From positions 62,001-126,000 of the IMG/VR virus record IMGVR_UViG_3300035703_000020: a DNA stretch of 64,000 bases. One strand, given 5' to 3'. The stretch comes from a virus. Position numbers and translations under genes: made by a program. Shown here piece after piece: positions 41,095 to 49,036 of the stretch. Within the stretch, counting starts at the first letter, position 1. Every line of letters begins with the position of its first letter. Under the pieces are notes generated by a model. The model was given only the letters and a program-made list of their open reading frames with translations, did no database searches and was not told the origin of the DNA.

Positions 41095-41546
41095 AGCCGG
41101 ACTACGCCAAGGGTCTCACGAAGCGGGAGCAAGCCATCGCAAAGCGCGAGGCCGAGGAGACCCAGGAGAAGGCGAAGTCCGGCAAGGGCGCCAAGAGCGT
41201 GTACGAGGACTGGAAGTCCGACAAGGCGTACCGCAACAGGAAGAAGGGCGAGATGCCCAAGTCGAAGGCCACGGAGGCCTACGAGCGGATGTACGGCAAG
41301 AAGGACGCCGAGGACATGGCCGAGGGCGGCTCCGGCAAGGCCCTGGCCGCGAAGGCGAAGGAGTCCGGGATCCCACTCGGCGTGCTCCGGCAGGTGTACG
41401 AGCGCGGCATGGCCGCGTGGCGCGGCGGCCACAGGCCGGGCGTGTCGCCGCAGCAGTGGGCGATGGGCCGCGTGAACTCTTTCATCACCGGCTCCGGCGG
41501 GGCCAGGAAGGCCGACGCGGACCTATGGAAGAAGGCCGGCAAGTAG
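41088..41546 (+). CDS. DUF5824-like domain, reached by -1 frameshift
   Basis: Open frame of 152 residues read as G-L-K-P-D-Y-A-K-G-L-T-K-R-E-Q after the slip. The C-terminal part (S-G-I-P-L-G-V-L-R-Q-V-Y-E-R-G-M-A-A-W-R, H-R-P-G-V-S-P-Q-Q-W-A-M-G-R-V-N-S-F) matches a DUF5824-like domain (name from memory). An initiation at GTG 41199 would begin inside the conserved region and drop its first third, and CTG 41091 is the only other start. Fused to 40480 the product is about 355 residues. Confidence 0.6.
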   Translation, partial: GLKPDYAKGLTKREQAIAKREAEETQEKAKSGKGAKSVYEDWKSDKAYRNRKKGEMPKSKATEAYERMYGKKDAEDMAEGGSGKALAAKAKESGIPLGVLRQVYERGMAAWRGGHRPGVSPQQWAMGRVNSFITGSGGARKADADLWKKAGK

Positions 41547-41564
41547 ACGCACTGGCCACCGCCG

Positions 41565-41571
41565 GGGTAAA
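41565..41571 (+). promoter_or_regulatory. Recurrent GGGTAAA element
   Basis: Ends 30 bases before ATG 41602, the same spacing as at 4941, 16062 and 38245. Confidence 0.4.
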
Positions 41572-41601
41572 AGATAGAGCAACCACACGCCGGCGGTTGC
41601 C

Positions 41602-41766
41602 ATGCCAAAGTCGTTCCAGGAGGCCTTCAACGAGTGGAAGGCCGATGACCGGTACAAGATCGGGGACGACATAGGCTGGGAGTTCGCCGACGCGAAAGAG
41701 GCCGGTCCTACGCCGGCCGACAGTTCCTCAACGACACAGCAAGATGGCCCAGCGCATCCAGCATAA
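41602..41766 (+). CDS. 54-residue protein upstream of the second fibre cluster
   Basis: A gene of 54 codons plus stop: F-Q-E-A-F-N-E-W-K-A-D-D-R-Y-K-I-G-D-D, then a Ser/Thr/Pro-rich end. It is in phase with an element at 41565 and overlaps the next gene by 23 bases. The predicted helix is acidic. No family; support is moderate. Confidence 0.45.
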   Translation: MPKSFQEAFNEWKADDRYKIGDDIGWEFADAKEAGPTPADSSSTTQQDGPAHPA

Positions 41767-44700
41767 GCGCTCCTCGATCCTCGGGAAGCGCCCGGCCGAG
41801 CAGTATTTGGAACCCGGGGAGCTGGCGCTCAACACCAACGCCAGCGACCCGGGCGTCTTCTTTGAGACCAACAACGGCGAGATCGCCAAGGCCGGCCCGA
41901 CGTCGATAGGCCCGCAGCCCCCGGTGAGCGAGGTCGGCTACGGCCCGGGCGAGTCGTGGTACGACAGCGGCAACGGCACACTCAACCTGTGGGTGCCGGC
42001 GCTGGAACAGTGGGTCCCCGTGTCGTCCCCGTTCTTCGGCGGCTCCATCACGGCCATCTTCGTCGGCTCGGAGTTCCCCCAGGCCACCGACGACCTCTCG
42101 AACGACGGCTACGCGCGCCCGTTCGTGTCGCTGAACCGCGCGATGATAGAGGTGGCCAGGCGCTCGATCCTGCGCGGCCGCCCGGACGACGCGTTCAACG
42201 CCAGGTTCTCGGTGTTCCTGCTGCCGGGCAACAACGTCGCCTATAACGAGCCGGGTCTGACCTTCTCCGAGTTCGAGGCACAGACCGAGGTCTTCGTCGA
42301 GGACCAGGCGCTCACGCAGAAGCAGCTGGCCCAGTTCAACTCGCCCACCGGCGGCGTGATCGTCCCGAGGGGCACCACGATCTTCGGCCTCGACCTGCGG
42401 AAGACGATCATCAACCCGACCTACTACCCGGTCTGGACGCGCGACGCGTACGAGAACGAGCCCGAGACGCTAGCCGCCCGCTCCGCCGTCCTGCGCTGGA
42501 CCGGCAACTCGTACTTCACGTCGTTCACCTTCCGGGACAAGGTCTCGGAGTGCTCGGTCACCGAGATCACCGGCCAGAGCTTCGAGGTCGCCGTGCTGCG
42601 CACCCTGCGGCCGCACGGCTTCCGCTCGCTCGTGACCACGCTGGAGGACGAGGACCAGATCCTCGACGGCGACAAGGCCGAGCTGGTCTACCCCGACGGC
42701 ATCTCCCGCTTCTACAACGGCGTCCCCACGGTGCCGCAGGAGGAGTACTACGCCGAGCCGATCGACGCCTACCGGTTCAGGCTGCGAAAGGTGCAGAGCG
42801 GTCTCGCCGTGCTCCGCAGCGAGCTGCCGGAGGCGCCCGTGGCCGGCACGTCGCCGAGCCTGTTCCTGAACTTCCGCGTAAGGCTCGGCACCGCCCACCG
42901 CCTCACCGCCATCGAGTACGCGGAGGACCTGGACCTCAACTCCCTCTACGACAAGGTGCAGCGCGCCTTCTCGACCCTCTCGTTCTCCGGCACGGCGTCC
43001 AACGCCGAGATCTCCGGGGGCGAGACCATCATCGTCGCCAGCACGCCAGAGACCCCCAACGTAGAGACCAACAGCGTCGACAACGCGTCCCCGTACGTCT
43101 TCAACGTCTCGCTGCGGTCGCAGTGGGGGATGTCGGGCATGTGCGTCGACGGCGGCGAGATCGGCGGCTTCAAGTCGGCCCTCAGCTGCAATTACACGGC
43201 GGTGTCCGTCAACAACGACCCCGACGTGTACGAGGTCTACGACGACCAGCAGTGGAAGTCACTCCGCGAGGCCTACGCCGAGTCCGTCGGGTTCCCGGTC
43301 TCCGAGACCACGCGCGAGCAGGCGATGAACTACCTCGTGCGGACCGTCAAGACCGACGACATCCGGTTCTTCCTCAGGCAGGCGTATGACATCCCGGGCC
43401 AGGACGGCAAGTCCTCGGGCCAGGTCAGCGAGCTGTCGGACACCCGGCACTACGCGACACTGGCGACGAACGGGGCCTTCGTGCAGATCGTGTCGTCGTT
43501 CGCCATCGGGCTGGCCGTGAACTACTGGACAAAGGCCGGCGGCGAGATCGCCGTGACCAACGCCAACTCCAACTTCGGCGGCGTCGCCCTCCGCGCCGAG
43601 GGCTTCTCCGGCATCGGGACCACCGGCGGCGCGCTCGACCCCGACCGCGGCTTCACCGTGCAGGGCGTGCGGCGCCCGTCGGTCGTGACGCAGAAGATGG
43701 TCGAGGACAGCGTGGTCAAGCGCGCCGTCAACTCGCGCATCGCCTCGACCACGAGCACCACCATCACCCTGGCCGAGCCCTTCTACGGGCTGACCATCGC
43801 CCCGTTCACGCTGCGCAACGGGACCTTCATCTACGTCCAGGACTCGCGCGATGGCACGGAGTACAGGGCCCAGCTGGCCACGACCGGGGCCGTCGTCAGC
43901 GAGGACGGGCTGACGATCTCCGTGGTCGACACGACCAGCCAGATCCACACCGCCATCGTCGGCGGGCTCAACCCGGACTTCCTGACGCTGCCCTACATCA
44001 AGCGCTTCAAGGACCCGCGCGCGCCGATCGACCGGCAGTACAGCCTCTGGGTGCAGAACACATCGCAGTTCCACCGCCCGCCGCAGCAGCAGTTCGTCCT
44101 CCGCTTCGCCGAGAAGCCCCAGACGGGCGTGGCCAACCTGGTCCGCCCCAACATGCAGCTCGACCCGGGCGAGAAGGGCGGCTGGGCGCACCTGTTCCAG
44201 ATCACCGACGCCAGGACCAAGCGCGAGGGCGATAACCCGAACGGGATCGAGCCCCTGATCACGCCGATCGTCGGCACCGAGAGCTACTACGTGACGATCG
44301 CGCTCGTCGACGGCTTCCGCCCGTACGTGACCGTCTCCGACAATGGCTTCACCGACGACGCGACCATCGACCACGCGTCCGGCCAATACTGCACCTACAA
44401 CGACCGCCTCTTCTACCCGCAGGACAACGACCTCGCGCCCGCCGCGCTGAAGCTCGACCCCACGAACGACCGCTCCGTGTGGACGCGCTCGAAGAACTTC
44501 GAGCTGTGCTCGCCCGTCGACGAGGCGTGGTACGGCGCTGACTCGCTCAGCACGGCGACGGAGGACGTCTACGTGGCGGCCTACCCCGAGAACGCCACCT
44601 ACCCCCGCGGCCTGCAGTACGAGATCCAGGACATGTCGGCCGACCTCGTCGTCGACGAGGACGACGGCACCCCGACCCTCGGGATCGTGACGGGCGGCGT

Positions 44701-45193
44701 CGCCGACGTGGACAAGTACGACCCGTGGTGGTCGCCCTCGAAGCTCTCGATGGCACGCCTGCTGCAGCTGCTCGGCTTCACGTTCGCGGACATCGGCTCG
44801 ATGCTGGTCCCGCAGTTGTGGTCCTCGAGGAACCTCCCGGTCACCTCCATGCCCGACGTCACCGGCGGCGGCTACGCGATCACCACCGGCACGTGGCCCG
44901 TCGAGTTCAACCGGCCGTCGACCATCCGCTGCGGCAACCACACGTGGGAGTGGTGCGGCTACATCAACTACACCAAGGGCCTCCCGCAGTACCAGACCAC
45001 CCAGCTGTCCGTGCGCGAGCGCTTCGACTTCATGCAGACGGCCCTCTGGGGCGGCCAGGTGTACTCCACGGGCACGAACGAGAAGGGCGAGTACGTCTTC
45101 TCGGGTAAGACAGTGGCTGCCGGGACAGGCGACATCCTGCTGAACACCAACGTACCGCTGGTGCCAGCCGCGCCCCCAGCCCCAATCAGCTAG
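41744..45193 (+). CDS. Large structural protein with fibre N-box
   Basis: 1149 residues. The N-terminus is the fibre box (I-Q-H-K-R-S-S ... K-R-P-A-E ... L-E-P-G-E-L-A-L-N-T-N-A-S-D-P-G-V-F-F). The following ~1000 residues are unique in the window, beta-rich and Tyr/Trp-containing, including G-G-V-I-V-P-R-G-T-T-I-F-G-L-D-L-R-K-T, which suggests a right-handed beta-helix. The C-terminus has a W-E-W-C-G-Y-I-N-Y-T-K-G motif. Similar proteins in cyanophages are annotated only as virion structural. I infer a tailspike-like or neck/collar fibre. It opens the second fibre cluster. Confidence 0.65.
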   Translation: MAQRIQHKRSSILGKRPAEQYLEPGELALNTNASDPGVFFETNNGEIAKAGPTSIGPQPPVSEVGYGPGESWYDSGNGTLNLWVPALEQWVPVSSPFFGGSITAIFVGSEFPQATDDLSNDGYARPFVSLNRAMIEVARRSILRGRPDDAFNARFSVFLLPGNNVAYNEPGLTFSEFEAQTEVFVEDQALTQKQLAQFNSPTGGVIVPRGTTIFGLDLRKTIINPTYYPVWTRDAYENEPETLAARSAVLRWTGNSYFTSFTFRDKVSECSVTEITGQSFEVAVLRTLRPHGFRSLVTTLEDEDQILDGDKAELVYPDGISRFYNGVPTVPQEEYYAEPIDAYRFRLRKVQSGLAVLRSELPEAPVAGTSPSLFLNFRVRLGTAHRLTAIEYAEDLDLNSLYDKVQRAFSTLSFSGTASNAEISGGETIIVASTPETPNVETNSVDNASPYVFNVSLRSQWGMSGMCVDGGEIGGFKSALSCNYTAVSVNNDPDVYEVYDDQQWKSLREAYAESVGFPVSETTREQAMNYLVRTVKTDDIRFFLRQAYDIPGQDGKSSGQVSELSDTRHYATLATNGAFVQIVSSFAIGLAVNYWTKAGGEIAVTNANSNFGGVALRAEGFSGIGTTGGALDPDRGFTVQGVRRPSVVTQKMVEDSVVKRAVNSRIASTTSTTITLAEPFYGLTIAPFTLRNGTFIYVQDSRDGTEYRAQLATTGAVVSEDGLTISVVDTTSQIHTAIVGGLNPDFLTLPYIKRFKDPRAPIDRQYSLWVQNTSQFHRPPQQQFVLRFAEKPQTGVANLVRPNMQLDPGEKGGWAHLFQITDARTKREGDNPNGIEPLITPIVGTESYYVTIALVDGFRPYVTVSDNGFTDDATIDHASGQYCTYNDRLFYPQDNDLAPAALKLDPTNDRSVWTRSKNFELCSPVDEAWYGADSLSTATEDVYVAAYPENATYPRGLQYEIQDMSADLVVDEDDGTPTLGIVTGGVADVDKYDPWWSPSKLSMARLLQLLGFTFADIGSMLVPQLWSSRNLPVTSMPDVTGGGYAITTGTWPVEFNRPSTIRCGNHTWEWCGYINYTKGLPQYQTTQLSVRERFDFMQTALWGGQVYSTGTNEKGEYVFSGKTVAAGTGDILLNTNVPLVPAAPPAPIS

Positions 45194-45240
45194 TATATCC
45201 CTAAGCGAAACTTCACTTTGGCCTGTAAAGGTGTCATGCA

Positions 45241-46917
45241 GTGACTACTAACATCCAGCTCCTGCGGTCTTCGGTCGCCCAGAAAAGACCGAACCCCGCC
45301 TCGCTGCTTGATGGTCAGCCCGCGGTCAACATCAACGTTGACGAGCCCGGGCTGTTCTTCAAAGCGACGGACGGCACACTCTTCAAGGTAGGCCCGGCCG
45401 CCATCACTTCGAGCGGCTCCCCACCGAACGCATCCGCTGTCGGCCCCGTCGGCAACGTGAAGGGCGAGCTCTGGCTCGACGGCCGCGCGGCGTACTCCAA
45501 CGCCGTGATGAAGATCTACAACGGCACCCAGTGGGTACCGGCGAGCGGCTTTCAGGTCAACGACACCACCGGCAACTTTACGCTGTCGAAGGCCCTGACC
45601 GTCTCGACGCTGATCGCGAACGGCTCAGGCGCCAGCAGCTACATCCGGGTGCCGCAGGGCCCGAATACGGACGAGTCGCTGATCCCGGCTGTCGCCGGCA
45701 TGATCCGCTTCGACACGACGCTCGACGTGTTCCGCGGCTACGATGGCACCACCTGGTCCGACCTCGGCACCGGTAACATCGCCGGCAACCTGACCGTCGG
45801 CGGCAACGGTACGATCGCGGGCAACCTGACGGTCGACGGCAGCGTCACCCTCGGCAACGACTGCACGAGCGACATCGTCACGGTGAACGCCACGGCGAAC
45901 TTCGCCTGCAATGTGACTGTCGGCAACGCCGCGACCGACACCCTGACCGTCGCCTCGATCAGCGACTTTCAGAACGCTCTGCGGCTGTCCAACCAGAACG
46001 ACCTGCGCTTCCACAGCGGCTCCGTCGGCTCCTCGAACTACGTCGGCTTCCAGGCGCCGGGCTCCATCGCGTCCAACGTGCTCTGGACCCTCCCGGCCCA
46101 GGACGGCACCCTCGGGCAGGCCCTGATCACCAACGGCTCCGGCGTGCTGAGCTGGGGCGCCGCCGGTGGCGGCGGTGCGCAGGTGACCGTGAGCGACAGC
46201 GCGCCCACCTCCCCGGCCCCGCAGGAGGGCGACCTCTGGTTCAACTCCGCGTCCGGCCGCCTGTACGTCTTCTACGAGGACGGCACCAGCGACCAGTGGA
46301 TCGACGCCGCGCCCAACAGCTCCGGCGCCGCGGCCATCCGGACCCTGGACGACATCTCGGCCTCGTTCGACGGCGTCACGTCGACGTTCAACCTCACGAT
46401 CGGCGGCTTCGCGTTCACCCCGGTGAACCCCCAGCAGCTGATCGTCCACAAGGCTGGCGTCTACCAGGACCCCTCCACGGCGTACACCGTGGTCGGCTCG
46501 ACGATCGTGTTCGCGGCGGGCAACATCCCGACCTTCGGCCAAACGTTCTCCGGCGTGGTCCTCGGCGCGGCGGTGACCCAGAACACCGTCGCCGACTTGT
46601 CGATCAACACGCTGAAGCTGGCCAACCTGGCCGTGACGGACGCCAAGATCGCCAACAACTCGATCACTGGCGCCAAGCTCGCGCCTGGCTCCGTCCAGGT
46701 CTCCAAGCTGAGCATCGACGGCAACCTCCTGCCCAACTCGGACAACGCGTTCAACCTGGGCTCGCCGACGTTCCGCTGGGCTAACATCTACACGGGTGAC
46801 CTTCACCTCCAGAACGAGCGCGGCTCGTGGACTGTGATCGAGGAGGAGGAGTTCCTGACCCTCAGGAACAACAAATCGGGTAAAACCTTCAAAATCGTTA
46901 TGGAGGCGATCGACTGA
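45241..46917 (+). CDS. Large tail-fibre protein with N-box and NERGSWT cap
   Basis: 558 residues from GTG 45241, with AAAGG about 9 bases upstream. It has the N-box (I-Q-L-L-R-S ... K-R-P-N-P ... D-E-P-G-L-F-F), the W-L-D-G-R-A-A repeat, an L-R-F-H-S-G-S ... N-Y-V-G-F-Q-A-P module (~260-310), a G-D-L-W-F-N-S-A-S-G-R-L-Y-V-F-Y-E-D-G repeat, and the shared C-terminal cap. A GGGTAAA sits inside its 3' end, 32 bases before the next start. It is coupled to the next gene by TGATG. Confidence 0.75.
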   Translation: MTTNIQLLRSSVAQKRPNPASLLDGQPAVNINVDEPGLFFKATDGTLFKVGPAAITSSGSPPNASAVGPVGNVKGELWLDGRAAYSNAVMKIYNGTQWVPASGFQVNDTTGNFTLSKALTVSTLIANGSGASSYIRVPQGPNTDESLIPAVAGMIRFDTTLDVFRGYDGTTWSDLGTGNIAGNLTVGGNGTIAGNLTVDGSVTLGNDCTSDIVTVNATANFACNVTVGNAATDTLTVASISDFQNALRLSNQNDLRFHSGSVGSSNYVGFQAPGSIASNVLWTLPAQDGTLGQALITNGSGVLSWGAAGGGGAQVTVSDSAPTSPAPQEGDLWFNSASGRLYVFYEDGTSDQWIDAAPNSSGAAAIRTLDDISASFDGVTSTFNLTIGGFAFTPVNPQQLIVHKAGVYQDPSTAYTVVGSTIVFAAGNIPTFGQTFSGVVLGAAVTQNTVADLSINTLKLANLAVTDAKIANNSITGAKLAPGSVQVSKLSIDGNLLPNSDNAFNLGSPTFRWANIYTGDLHLQNERGSWTVIEEEEFLTLRNNKSGKTFKIVMEAID

Positions 46918-47312
46918 TGGCGATCAACTTCCCCGCGGCGACCGTTGTGGGACAGACGTACACAGACCCCGCCTCGGGTAACACGTACGTGGTCGTCGCA
47001 GTCGGTCCACCGGCCCAGTGGGTCGGGTCGGGCAGCACCAACAACCTGGACGGAACCTACTTCCGCGTCGACGCATCTAACGGCCCTCTGGGCAACACGG
47101 TCTCGGTGGACGGCAACATCCTCCCCAACACCGACAACGTCCGCAACCTCGGCTCTGTCACGCAGCGCTTCGCGAACATCTACACGGGTGACCTCCACCT
47201 GAAGAATGAGCGCGGGGACTGGACGATGATCGAGGAGGATGAGTTCCTCACTCTGCGGAGCAACAAGACCGGCAAAGTGTTCAAGCTCCTCATGGAAGAG
47301 GTCCAAGACTAA
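46917..47312 (+). CDS. Short fibre protein: N-box plus NERGDWT cap
   Basis: 131 residues. The N-terminal box (A-I-N-F-P-A-A-T-V-V-G-Q-T-Y-T-D-P) matches the one at 18144. The cap follows from ~70 (L-P-N-T-D-N-V-R-N-L-G-S ... N-I-Y-T-G-D-L-H-L-K-N-E-R-G-D-W-T). It is the smallest complete cap-bearing protein here, so it shows that the cap can be mounted on a bare N-terminal box. The stop overlaps the next ATG (TAATGG). Confidence 0.7.
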   Translation: MAINFPAATVVGQTYTDPASGNTYVVVAVGPPAQWVGSGSTNNLDGTYFRVDASNGPLGNTVSVDGNILPNTDNVRNLGSVTQRFANIYTGDLHLKNERGDWTMIEEDEFLTLRSNKTGKVFKLLMEEVQD

Positions 47313-47641
47313 TGGCGATCATCAGCACTACATCCCTCATCTCGTCCGTCAACGGTCAGAACCGTCTGGTGGTCGACAACGCCGGCAACGTGGAGATCCT
47401 GGGTAACTCGTCCCAGGCCGGTACCCTCAAGATCTTCGAGGATAGCGACAACGGCACCAACTACGTTGCCCTGCGCGCCCCCAGCTCCGTCGCCTCCAAC
47501 GTCACCTTCACCCTGCCGAACGCGGACGGCTCCGCGGGCCAGGCGATCGTGACCGACGGCGCCGGCAACCTGAGCTTCTCCAGCAGCCCCATCTCGACGA
47601 CAGGTAAGTCGATCGCGATGACCCTGATCTTCGCTATCTGA
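47312..47641 (+). CDS. Short fibre module protein
   Basis: 109 residues. It consists mostly of one N-Y-V-A-L-R-A-P-S-S-V-A-S-N-V-T-F-T-L-P-N-A-D-G-S-A-G-Q module, plus a short hydrophobic end (I-A-M-T-L-I-F-A-I). The end is like that of 22530. It is a minimal fibre segment. Confidence 0.65.
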   Translation: MAIISTTSLISSVNGQNRLVVDNAGNVEILGNSSQAGTLKIFEDSDNGTNYVALRAPSSVASNVTFTLPNADGSAGQAIVTDGAGNLSFSSSPISTTGKSIAMTLIFAI

Positions 47642-47675
47642 TCAACCCCCTTCATTCCGATTAGAGGACCGAACA

Positions 47676-48068
47676 GTGCCTATCAACATCGTTAACGTTG
47701 CCACCATCAACGGCAAGACCGTCGGCGCAGCCCTGACCGCCGCCGCCCCCACCCCAGCCCAGGCGGTTCTGACCAACCCCGGAGCTCCGGCAGCTGAGAA
47801 GCTGTTCAAGGTCAACTCCGTCTACGTGGCCAACGTCGACGGCACCACCGCGGTGGACGTGACCTGCTTCTTCTACGACGCCAGCGCCACCCCAGCCGCG
47901 ACGAGCTACAAGGTCGCCAACACGATCTCCGTGCCCGCCGACGCCACCCTGGTGCTCGTCGACAAGACCGCGCCCCTCTACCTCGAGCAGGGCGACCGCC
48001 TCGACTTCATCACCTCCGACGCCACCAGCGGCCTCGAGGTCGTGATCAGCTACGAGGAGATCAGCTGA
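47676..48068 (+). CDS. Virion-associated beta protein
   Basis: 130 residues from GTG 47676, with AGAGGA 7 bases before it. Predicted beta-sandwich (V-N-S-V-Y-V-A-N-V-D-G-T-T-A-V-D-V-T-C-F-F-Y-D). It resembles small virion or receptor-contact proteins in fibre clusters of marine phages, but I cannot name the family. It lies between fibre modules and their chaperone gene, which supports a fibre-accessory role. Confidence 0.5.
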   Translation: MPINIVNVATINGKTVGAALTAAAPTPAQAVLTNPGAPAAEKLFKVNSVYVANVDGTTAVDVTCFFYDASATPAATSYKVANTISVPADATLVLVDKTAPLYLEQGDRLDFITSDATSGLEVVISYEEIS

Positions 48069-48103
48069 GCAAGCTGACGCAAAGCAAACAAGCAGTCTAA
48101 TCA

Positions 48104-48613
48104 ATGGCGGACCTGTATTCCCTGCAGGGCCGCGAGCCGGAGCCGCTACCCGAGAAGGTGCGGCTCCTCGACTCCGGCCTGACCGTCCGTGTCGTCGACG
48201 ACATGGACCCCGAGATTCTGAAGCAGTGCGGCTACACCGGCCCGCACGCTCCCCTGACGGACTTCGACCAGAACACGCACAAGTGCGTGTGGTCCCCCGA
48301 GGATACCGCGTACGTGGTGATCGAGAAGAGCTCGATCGAGCTACGCAACGCCGTAAACAGCGCGTGGGCCCAGCTCCGGGTCGACCGCAACTCCCTGCTC
48401 GCCGACAGCGACAAGCGGATCATGCAGTGGCTCGAGAAGGGCCAGCCCGCGCCCGAAGCCTGGCAGAAGTACAGGCAGGCGCTGAGGGACCTGCCGGCAA
48501 ACACCGAGGACCCCTTCCGCGTCATGTGGCCGATGGAGCCTCTGCCCGAGCCGCAGTCGGGCGGCGAGGAGAAGCCGAAACCTAGGACCTCCCGCCGCCG
48601 CAAGACCACCTGA
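48104..48613 (+). CDS. Tail-fibre assembly chaperone
   Basis: 169 residues. Residues ~85-145 carry the phage tail assembly chaperone signature: W-A-Q-L-R-V-D-R-N-S-L-L-A-D-S-D-K-R, then W-Q-K-Y-R-Q-A-L-R-D-L-P and F-R-V-M-W-P. These chaperones help fibres trimerise. The basic C-terminal tail (R-T-S-R-R-R-K-T-T) is unusual for the family. Its position in the fibre cluster agrees. Confidence 0.75.
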   Translation: MADLYSLQGREPEPLPEKVRLLDSGLTVRVVDDMDPEILKQCGYTGPHAPLTDFDQNTHKCVWSPEDTAYVVIEKSSIELRNAVNSAWAQLRVDRNSLLADSDKRIMQWLEKGQPAPEAWQKYRQALRDLPANTEDPFRVMWPMEPLPEPQSGGEEKPKPRTSRRRKTT

Positions 48614-48629
48614 CCTGGGATAGCCCGAA

Positions 48630-49025
48630 ATGTCTTTCACCGTTCAGCACATCCGCTCGGCGGACTACGGCAGGCGCCCGACGCCCGACTCGCTCGCGGC
48701 CGGTCAGCTGGCGGTCAACTACAACTCCCAGTCCGTCGGCCTGTTCTTCAAGACAGACACCGGCGGCCTGGTCAAGGTGGGCCCCACATTCGTCGGGAAC
48801 GACCCGCCCCCGCTGAGCAACTACCTCGAGCGGTCAGTGGGCGAAATGTGGCTCGACACGTCCACCAACCCCACGCCACTCCTCAAGGTGTGGCTCGCGT
48901 CCGGCTGGGCCACGGTCAGCACGCAGGTGACGCAGACGAGCGTCTTCATCCCGCCCACCTCCCCGACCGGTCTGCCGTCCGGCGCCGTGTGGAATAACAA
49001 CGGCATCCTGACGATCGTCCCCTGA
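48630..49025 (+). CDS. Short fibre protein with N-box
   Basis: 131 residues. The N-box is complete (V-Q-H-I-R-S ... R-R-P-T-P ... A-A-G-Q-L-A-V-N-Y-N-S-Q-S-V-G-L-F-F, K-V-G-P-T-F-V), followed by a G-E-M-W-L-D-T-S repeat and a very short end. It lacks the N-Y-V-G-F-Q-A-P modules. It could be an adaptor that anchors another fibre. Confidence 0.65.
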   Translation: MSFTVQHIRSADYGRRPTPDSLAAGQLAVNYNSQSVGLFFKTDTGGLVKVGPTFVGNDPPPLSNYLERSVGEMWLDTSTNPTPLLKVWLASGWATVSTQVTQTSVFIPPTSPTGLPSGAVWNNNGILTIVP

Positions 49026-49036
49026 GCGCGGTGTAG

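Noticed and set aside
43259-44941. Minus-strand open frame of 560 codons
   Set aside because: Antisense of the 1149-residue structural gene; no domain and no ribosome site.
45196-45240. AT-rich gap with TATATC before the 45241 fibre gene as a promoter
   Set aside because: Only a weak -10 and no -35; the gene can be read through from upstream.
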